A stretch of DNA of 56,724 nucleotides, from the NCBI GenBank assembly GCA_903896595.1, contig CAITYL010000146.1, forward strand, positions 1-56,724, given 5' to 3'. The position numbers were made by a program, and so were the translations under genes. Positions 51,911 through 56,724 of the stretch are shown here, piece after piece. The notes beneath the pieces are model-generated. The model saw only the letters and a list, made by a program, of their open reading frames with translations, was not told the DNA's origin and ran no database searches. The stretch is from an uncultured Lentisphaerota bacterium. Its GTDB lineage: Bacteria; Verrucomicrobiota; Lentisphaeria; Oligosphaerales; CAITYL01. Each line of letters starts with the position of its first letter. Position 1 is the first letter of the stretch.

Positions 51911-52156
51911 TTACAGGACCGGCGCAGCGGCGACCACTTCCACATCGTCAATCTTGGCATGCATGACGATCTTGCCCTCGCCCACTTCTTGCAGGGCGAT
52001 GTCCAGATAGTTTTTATCCTCGGACGGCAACGACGGGATCATCGACCGGGCGCCATGGGCGAGCTCGGCGGCGCGCTTGCTGATCCCATTGATCAACAAC
52101 CGTTTATCGGCCACTTTAAGCTTGGCCTGATCCAAAAGTTTTTCATTGACCGCCAT
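51911..52156 (-). CDS. rpoZ: RNA polymerase omega subunit
   Basis: 81 aa. LLINGISKRAAELAHGARSMIP and DKNYLDIALQEVGEGKI match the RpoZ core (NRFxLVxxAxxRAxxL, then IALxEIxxGKI). It supports assembly of the beta' subunit. CTGGAG lies about 11 bases before the ATG. The length is short but within range. Order comF, rpoZ, secG on the minus strand suggests one operon ending at the secG terminator. Confidence 0.85.
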   Translation of the reverse strand: MAVNEKLLDQAKLKVADKRLLINGISKRAAELAHGARSMIPSLPSEDKNYLDIALQEVGEGKIVMHAKIDDVEVVAAAPVL

Positions 52157-52230
52157 AGTACGACATACTCCAGAGTTGCGGTAAAAAAGTTAAAACGTAA
52201 AACTATAGCGCCTGCCGCCCGTCATTCAAC

Positions 52231-52980
52231 TCAGTCACGGGCAATCGTGGCGACCATGACGCTGCCGGCGCCGGCCGTGAGCAGTTCACGGGCCGCGGCC
52301 TCAAGTGTGGCACCGGTGGTAAACACATCATCGACCAACAGCAGGGTCGGGCGGGTTTCCGGAAGGGGCACGGCGCGGAAAACGCCGCGCACATTCCGTT
52401 GCCGGGCCGCCGTGTCAAGCCGGGCCTGCTGCCGGGTCCAGCGGCGGCGGCGCAACCACGGACGCACAGGGCGGTCCAAGGCCCGCGCCAGTTCCCGGGC
52501 CAGCAGTTCCGCCTGATTGTAGCCGCGGCGAAATTCGCGCCAGGGATGCAAGGGCACCGGAACAACGACATCAGGCAGGACAACGCCCCCATGCCGAAGC
52601 CAGTTCGCCGCCAGCCGGCCACCCAGAAAACGCGCCAGCCACGGCTGATCCTGATATTTAAAACGGTGCACCAGTTCGCGGGCGGCGTCCTGAAACGGAA
52701 AGACACTGACCGCCAGCGTCCATGGCCGGTCCGCGGTAGCCAAGCACTCACCGCACGCCCCGAGGACGCCGCCAAGGGCGCCGCCGCACCGCGGACAACG
52801 GGGAGCCGGCAAATCCGGCAGCCGCGGCCGGCAGTCGGCACACAGTCCTTCTCCATCCAGGCCGCCGGCGCGCTGACACAGCGGGCAGAGCGGCGGCAGC
52901 ACCAGGGCATCCACGGTGCCGAGGGTGCCGCGCACGTTATGCGCCAGCCGGTTCAGCAGGTCGCCCAGACGGCGGCTCAT
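52231..52980 (-). CDS. comF: ComF family phosphoribosyltransferase-like protein
   Basis: 249 aa from ATG 52980 (a GTG at 53001 is in frame). PPLCPLCQRAGG ... GLCADCRPRLPDL ... APRCPRCGG gives the N-terminal zinc-finger region. LLLVDDVFTTGATLEAAARELL is the PRPP-binding PRT signature. ComF is needed for DNA uptake in competent bacteria and has broader roles elsewhere. The start overlaps the upstream glycosidase stop as ATGA (52977-52980), so the two are translationally coupled. Confidence 0.92.
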   Translation of the reverse strand: MSRRLGDLLNRLAHNVRGTLGTVDALVLPPLCPLCQRAGGLDGEGLCADCRPRLPDLPAPRCPRCGGALGGVLGACGECLATADRPWTLAVSVFPFQDAARELVHRFKYQDQPWLARFLGGRLAANWLRHGGVVLPDVVVPVPLHPWREFRRGYNQAELLARELARALDRPVRPWLRRRRWTRQQARLDTAARQRNVRGVFRAVPLPETRPTLLLVDDVFTTGATLEAAARELLTAGAGSVMVATIARD

Positions 52981-54467
52981 GGTGCCGGCGCCAATTGCCA
53001 CCGGATGGCCAGGGGCGCCGGACGAACGGGGATGTCGGTAATCGTGCAGCGGCCGTCTTTCTGCTGAATGTCAAGGTCCATGGTTTTTCCGGTCATAAGG
53101 TCGATCCCCTCGATTTTCGCCATCGCCGGCATGTTTTCCCAAACCAGATTGGCCAGCGGGTCATTGAATTCATCCTTGCGCGGACCTGCTTTCCAGATAA
53201 ACGTGATGTACTCCTGGCCCCGCTTGAACCAATACACCTGCATGCCGTTGAGGGTTACAAACCCGTCGGAGGTGGGAATCTGCCATTCCTGGATGTAATG
53301 CAATTCCTTGCTGGTATCGGTGATGTTGGCGGGCGCCTTGGCCACCGCCTCCCAGTCCGGGCCAAGCAGTTGAGCCAGGTGGCGAAGGGCGTAAAAGGCC
53401 GGCTTGGGTTCATAGCCTTTCCGGAAGTTCCGGACCAGGCCAAAATTTTCCTCCGCCGATTTGCGGTTGAGGCCGTCGTCCATGAAGTCGTAGATGCACC
53501 ACGGGGTGACCCCGGCGGCGAACCCCTGGATCAACCCGCGCAACAGGTACATCGCCTGAGTGCTTTCACTGAACCCGGCGTAATTGTCCCGGATGCTGTC
53601 CGCGGGATGATGATTGAAGGTGCTGTAGCCGAATTCGGTAACCCACAGCGGCAACTCCCGCCCAAGCTGGTGCCGCATGGCCTCACGCAGGCGCCGGAAC
53701 TCACTGGTCATGCTGTGGTCATCGTCAGCCACGGCCACGCCGTCGCGGATCATGACGGCGGGGCCACCGAAGGAAACCGTTTCCGGGGGTAGCCGGTAGG
53801 TATAGGGATGAATGACCAGGCCGTCAACCTGTTTCAGTTTGTCAGCGTAACGCAGCAGAAGATAGTGGGTGGCGGCCTCCATGCCGGTGCCGGTAATCAC
53901 CGGCGTGGCCGGGTCCGCCTGCTTGAGGGCGGCGGCGCCCTTCGCCACCAGTTCGGCGTAATGCTTCAACCAGGCGTCGTAAGTGCGGGCGTTCCAGTCG
54001 CCGCCATACTTTTCAGGAAAGGCGAAATAAACCGGTTCGTTCCAGATTTCATACGCCGCGACCTTGCCCTTGAAATGGCCGGCCATGAACGCGGCGTACT
54101 TCGCGAAAGCATCCGGGTCCAGGGTATTTTCGTAATTCCGGTTGCCGTAGCACAACAGCAGAATGACCTTCAGCCCCGCGCCGGTGGCCTGGTCAAACCA
54201 TTGTTGGTGGACCGCCGGAATGGTATAGACGCCCTTGGGGTTTTCCACCTCGTCCCACAAAATTTCCTGGCGGATGACCGTAACCCCCATCTGCCGCATC
54301 AGCGGAAGAAGTTTTTCGATCTGCCAGCCGCTGTCACGGGCCGAAAGATGGCCAGCCACCCCCAGTCCCTTCAATTGCACCGGTTCCAAAGGCGCTTCGG
54401 CCGCGTAACCGGCGGCACCGGTCAACAGGAGACAAAGCGGTGCCAAGGCCAATACTCGGTGGATCAT
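52977..54467 (-). CDS. Secreted clan-A glycoside hydrolase (GH5/GH39-like)
   Basis: 496 aa from ATG 54467. Signal peptide: HRVLALAPLCLLLTGAAGYA. KVAAYEIWNEPVYF near residue 140 holds the acid/base Glu after Asn, the hallmark of clan GH-A. LWVTEFGYSTFN near residue 275 holds the nucleophile Glu. The barrel continues to about 380, followed by a beta-rich C-terminal domain. Substrate unknown; beta-linked polysaccharide is likely. The gene overlaps comF by 4 bp, which is an unusual neighbour. Confidence 0.83.
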   Translation of the reverse strand: MIHRVLALAPLCLLLTGAAGYAAEAPLEPVQLKGLGVAGHLSARDSGWQIEKLLPLMRQMGVTVIRQEILWDEVENPKGVYTIPAVHQQWFDQATGAGLKVILLLCYGNRNYENTLDPDAFAKYAAFMAGHFKGKVAAYEIWNEPVYFAFPEKYGGDWNARTYDAWLKHYAELVAKGAAALKQADPATPVITGTGMEAATHYLLLRYADKLKQVDGLVIHPYTYRLPPETVSFGGPAVMIRDGVAVADDDHSMTSEFRRLREAMRHQLGRELPLWVTEFGYSTFNHHPADSIRDNYAGFSESTQAMYLLRGLIQGFAAGVTPWCIYDFMDDGLNRKSAEENFGLVRNFRKGYEPKPAFYALRHLAQLLGPDWEAVAKAPANITDTSKELHYIQEWQIPTSDGFVTLNGMQVYWFKRGQEYITFIWKAGPRKDEFNDPLANLVWENMPAMAKIEGIDLMTGKTMDLDIQQKDGRCTITDIPVRPAPLAIRWQLAPAP

Positions 54468-54526
54468 GGTGTTGAGTTCCTTAGGTGTAGTGTCCACGGG
54501 TGGGAGAGAACGTATATGTGGGCCGC

Positions 54527-54651
54527 CTTGGGACCCTTGGGACCCTTGGGACCATTAAGACTCTTGGGACGACTTGGACGTCAACTTACGGCGGCCGGCC
54601 GGTCCCAAGAGTCTTAAGAGTCTTAATGGTCCCAAGGGTCCTACCGGTCCC
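54527..54651. repeat. Iterated-word inverted repeat (GGGACCCTT arms)
   Basis: The left arm TTGGGACCCTTGGGACCCTT plus GGGACCATTAAGACTCTTGG pairs with the right arm GTCCCAAGAGTCTTAAGAGT plus CTTAATGGTCCCAAGGGTCC. The 8-10-base words repeat within each arm. The loop (about 54571-54600) is GC-rich. It lies between lpxD and the glycosidase gene. Confidence 0.8.
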
Positions 54652-54671
54652 GCCGCATCCCCGCCAGCCCC

Positions 54672-55739
54672 TCAGGCCGGCCGGGCGGCGGTCAGTTCGG
54701 CGACTTTCTTTTGGAGTTCCCGGACCGTGGCGGCCAGTTTGTCCACCCGATGCACATTAAAGAGGTTCCGGACGAACTCCCGTTCCGAAACGGCAGGGGC
54801 GCCAACCACGCGGGCGCCGGGGGGCACGTCCTTGGTCACGCCGGCTTGGGCAAGCACCTGGGCGCCGTCGCCGATCTCCAGATGGCCGGGCAGGCCGGCC
54901 TGCCCCCACAGCACGCACCCGCGGCCAATTTTGGTGCTGCCAGAAATGCCGACCTGGGCAATGACGAACGAGAGCTCGCCGATCTCGACATTGTGGGCGA
55001 TCTGGACCAGATTGTCGATCTTGGCGCCGCGCCGGATCCAGGTGCGGCCGAAGCGGGCGCGGTCCACCGTCACACTGGCGCCGATCTCGGCATCGTCATC
55101 GATCTGAACGATCCCGACTTGGGGAATCTTGGTGTGCAAGCCCCCGGTGAGATTGGGAATGTAGCCAAAGCCGTCACTGCCGATCGTGGTGCCGCTGTGA
55201 ATGATGACGCGCTGACCGATGCGGCAGCGTTCACGGACGGTGATGTTGGGATGCAGGAAACTGTCGTCGCCGACACACGCATCGTGCCCGACGTAACACA
55301 AGGCGCCAATGACCGTGCGTTCGCCCACGGCGGCACCGGCCTCAATGACCGTGTTGGCGCCGATGTGGGCGGTGGCGGCGATGCGGGCGGTCGGGTGGAT
55401 GACCGCGCTCGGGTGGACACCGGGCGCGAAAACGGGCGGCGGCGGCGCGAACCGCATCACCACGTCCATGAACACGGTGGAAGGATCCTTGACGCGCAAC
55501 CACGCCTGGCCGGCGGACGGTTCCCCGGGAAACGCTTCCGGCAACAGCACCAGGCCCGCACGCGTCTCGGCTACTTGACTGCGGTAACGGTCGTTGCCGA
55601 GAAAGGAAATATCCTGAACGCCCGCCTCGCGCAGGGAAGCTACGCCAGTCAAGGCCAAGTCCGCAGAACCGTCTAAGCGTCCGCCAACCTGTTGCGCCAG
55701 CGCGCCGGCGGTGATGATGGTTTTGGGCGTGGTCATCAA
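54672..55739 (-). CDS. lpxD: UDP-3-O-(3-hydroxyacyl)glucosamine N-acyltransferase
   Basis: 355 aa. It adds the second acyl chain in lipid A synthesis. Residues 1-100 form the uridine-binding domain. From about residue 110 left-handed beta-helix hexapeptides follow (VIHPTARIAATAHIGANTVIEAGAAV; IGSDGFGYIPN; VQIAHNVEIGE with the catalytic His). The C-terminal helix RVDKLAATVRELQKKVAELT is typical. It lies 60 bp after the OmpH/Skp gene, the usual order in Gram-negative bacteria. Other lpx genes are not in view. Confidence 0.94.
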   Translation of the reverse strand: MMTTPKTIITAGALAQQVGGRLDGSADLALTGVASLREAGVQDISFLGNDRYRSQVAETRAGLVLLPEAFPGEPSAGQAWLRVKDPSTVFMDVVMRFAPPPPVFAPGVHPSAVIHPTARIAATAHIGANTVIEAGAAVGERTVIGALCYVGHDACVGDDSFLHPNITVRERCRIGQRVIIHSGTTIGSDGFGYIPNLTGGLHTKIPQVGIVQIDDDAEIGASVTVDRARFGRTWIRRGAKIDNLVQIAHNVEIGELSFVIAQVGISGSTKIGRGCVLWGQAGLPGHLEIGDGAQVLAQAGVTKDVPPGARVVGAPAVSEREFVRNLFNVHRVDKLAATVRELQKKVAELTAARPA

Positions 55740-55799
55740 ATCCTCCCCTTTTCCCTGAGGGGCGGGCAGAGGCGCCCCGCCCCTACATGGCCTGATGTT

Positions 55800-56552
55800 T
55801 TATTTGCCGGCCGGGGCCACCGGGGCCACCGGGGCCGACGGGGCCGACGCCGGCGGCGTGGCCGGAGAGGGCACCACGGGAACCGCGACGGAAGTGGTGG
55901 CGGCGCTGGTCGGCTTAACCGCCTCCTTGGCCTTGGTGATCTCGTCCTCGTGCCCCCGGTTCAACTCGGTCAACACGGTGTCGCTCAGATCCTTGCTGGT
56001 ATCGTAATAGACCACTGCGGGGATCATGTTCTGGGTCATGCCGGAGGTATCCAAAACCACCTCGTAACGATTGGCGATGGCATAGGTCTTAAGGAAATCG
56101 CTGAGCTCCTTGACCAGCTCGCCGCGCAACTCCATGAACTTACGCTTCAGCTCCACATCCTTCTTCTGGAAGAAATCGCGGAGTTCGCGATCCTTGTCCC
56201 GCAACAGGGTGTCTTTTTCTTCGGCATCCTTGCGGTTCTGATTGCGAACGTCATCGGAGAGGGCGATGTTCAGGGAACGCTCCCGGCAATCGTCACGCTG
56301 CCGTTTGAGGCGCTCCATTTCGGTCCGGGCGTCATTAAAGTGCTGTTCGTAAATATCCCGCTGTTTTTTGAAGGCCGCGTCCGAACGCATGGTCTTGTAG
56401 TACCCCTGAAACACCTTTTCCATGTTGACATAACCGAGTTTTCCCGGCATGGCAACCGGGGCGCCGGCCGGAGCCGGCTCGGCGGCCAGGACGGTGACGC
56501 CAAGGCCGAGGAGAGCAGCGGCCAGCGCGAGGGTACGGAGTGAAAATGTCAT
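55800..56552 (-). CDS. skp: OmpH/Skp-family periplasmic chaperone
   Basis: 250 aa. Signal peptide: SLRTLALAAALLGLGVTVLA. GKLGYVNMEKVFQGYYKT is the Skp N-terminal strand. The centre (DIYEQHFNDARTEMERLKRQ ... LRDKDRELRDFFQKKDVELKRKFMEL) is the long coiled coil that forms the prefoldin-like tentacles, and ANRYEVVLDTSGM closes the fold. The C-terminus adds a 30-residue Pro/Ala/Val tail from 9-bp repeats, not found in E. coli Skp. It likely escorts outer-membrane proteins and is cotranscribed with lpxD. Confidence 0.88.
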   Translation of the reverse strand: MTFSLRTLALAAALLGLGVTVLAAEPAPAGAPVAMPGKLGYVNMEKVFQGYYKTMRSDAAFKKQRDIYEQHFNDARTEMERLKRQRDDCRERSLNIALSDDVRNQNRKDAEEKDTLLRDKDRELRDFFQKKDVELKRKFMELRGELVKELSDFLKTYAIANRYEVVLDTSGMTQNMIPAVVYYDTSKDLSDTVLTELNRGHEDEITKAKEAVKPTSAATTSVAVPVVPSPATPPASAPSAPVAPVAPAGK

Positions 56553-56724
56553 GGTTTTTTTCCTTCTTTATGTAAATTATTCACTCAAGTGTTGCAGTTG
56601 ATTTTTGTGCTTAAAACAGGGTTCGCATTGGTGTGATATTTTATCATAACATACTATCATCAAGCGGCTTTCTTGCAGGGTGCAAAACCACCATCATGGA
56701 GGAACTGCCCGAACAGGCACTGCA
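56553..56724 (-). other. skp leader and possible end of an upstream gene
   Basis: AAGGAA lies 8-10 bases before the skp ATG. AT-rich sequence at 56620-56660 could hold its promoter. From the window edge to 56660 one minus-strand frame reads QCLFGQFLHDGGFAPCKKAA then two stops, which may be the tail of an upstream gene. Too short to identify. Confidence 0.3.

Noticed and set aside
55810-55850. Collagen-like GAT/GAD repeats on the plus strand over the skp tail
   Set aside because: Arise from reading 9-bp Pro/Ala/Val repeats of the chaperone gene on the wrong strand.

Overview
The window looks like a GC-rich chromosome segment from a Gram-negative bacterium of the PVC superphylum (Lentisphaerota, Kiritimatiellota or Verrucomicrobiota). 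This is inferred from gene content, not from a marker gene. LpxD and a Skp/OmpH chaperone imply an LPS outer membrane. Pseudopilin-like proteins starting [17 protein letters not shown], one with an H-X9-DG motif, a PEP-CTERM protein, LacI regulators, GPH-type sugar transport and many glycoside hydrolases fit that group.

Layout. 0.9-7 kb: a sugar O-acetyltransferase, a very large secreted orphan protein, a UPF0158 protein and a flavin reductase-like protein, separated by repeats. 7-26.4 kb: a carbohydrate-utilisation region with a six-hairpin glycosidase, a tRNA-Thr, a Gfo/Idh/MocA oxidoreductase, an aldo/keto reductase, a LacI regulator, three related fucosidase-like proteins (one missing its N-terminal half), a pseudopilin, two further putative TIM-barrel proteins and a GPH symporter. 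The LacI gene and the oxidoreductase share a nearly identical 30-bp operator-like sequence. 26.4-35 kb: housekeeping and biosynthesis. This holds an NDK-like protein, a radical SAM protein, a leuA-SDR-channel-like operon, serC, tRNA-Ser and DAHP synthase. 35-44.6 kb: Ppx/GppA, a second LacI regulator, a PEP-CTERM protein, a pseudopilin, a sialidase-like hydrolase, and a small ORF-nucleotidyltransferase pair coupled to a fucosidase-like gene. 44.9-56.6 kb, minus strand: a YncE/phosphoesterase protein, a membrane protein, HPr, a peptide-binding lipoprotein, secG, rpoZ, comF, a clan-A glycosidase, lpxD and skp.

The strongest regulatory signals are two ribosome-mediated attenuators. leuA is preceded by a 23-codon leader with seven Leu codons and a perfect 14-bp terminator. 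The DAHP synthase gene is preceded by a 23-codon leader containing FWFYF and a terminator whose 5' arm is exactly complementary (12 nt) to leader sequence just after the aromatic codons. The leader peptides are too short for routine ORF calling.

The second theme is repeats. Almost every intergenic gap over 150 bp holds long imperfect inverted repeats, several built from short iterated words. There is also a 205-bp MITE-like element with about 38-bp terminal inverted repeats (three copies), a second three-copy family, a 73-bp direct repeat flanking the flavin reductase gene, and a 22-bp hairpin word found five times. One repeat sequence runs into the N-terminal coding sequence of a pseudopilin, and another abuts the ppx start codon. 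Other oddities are a probable one-base deletion in secG, an HPr with Asn in place of the regulatory Ser, a channel-like protein with a degenerate selectivity filter, a C13 tract inside the symporter gene, and an NDK-like protein with a roughly 110-residue insertion.
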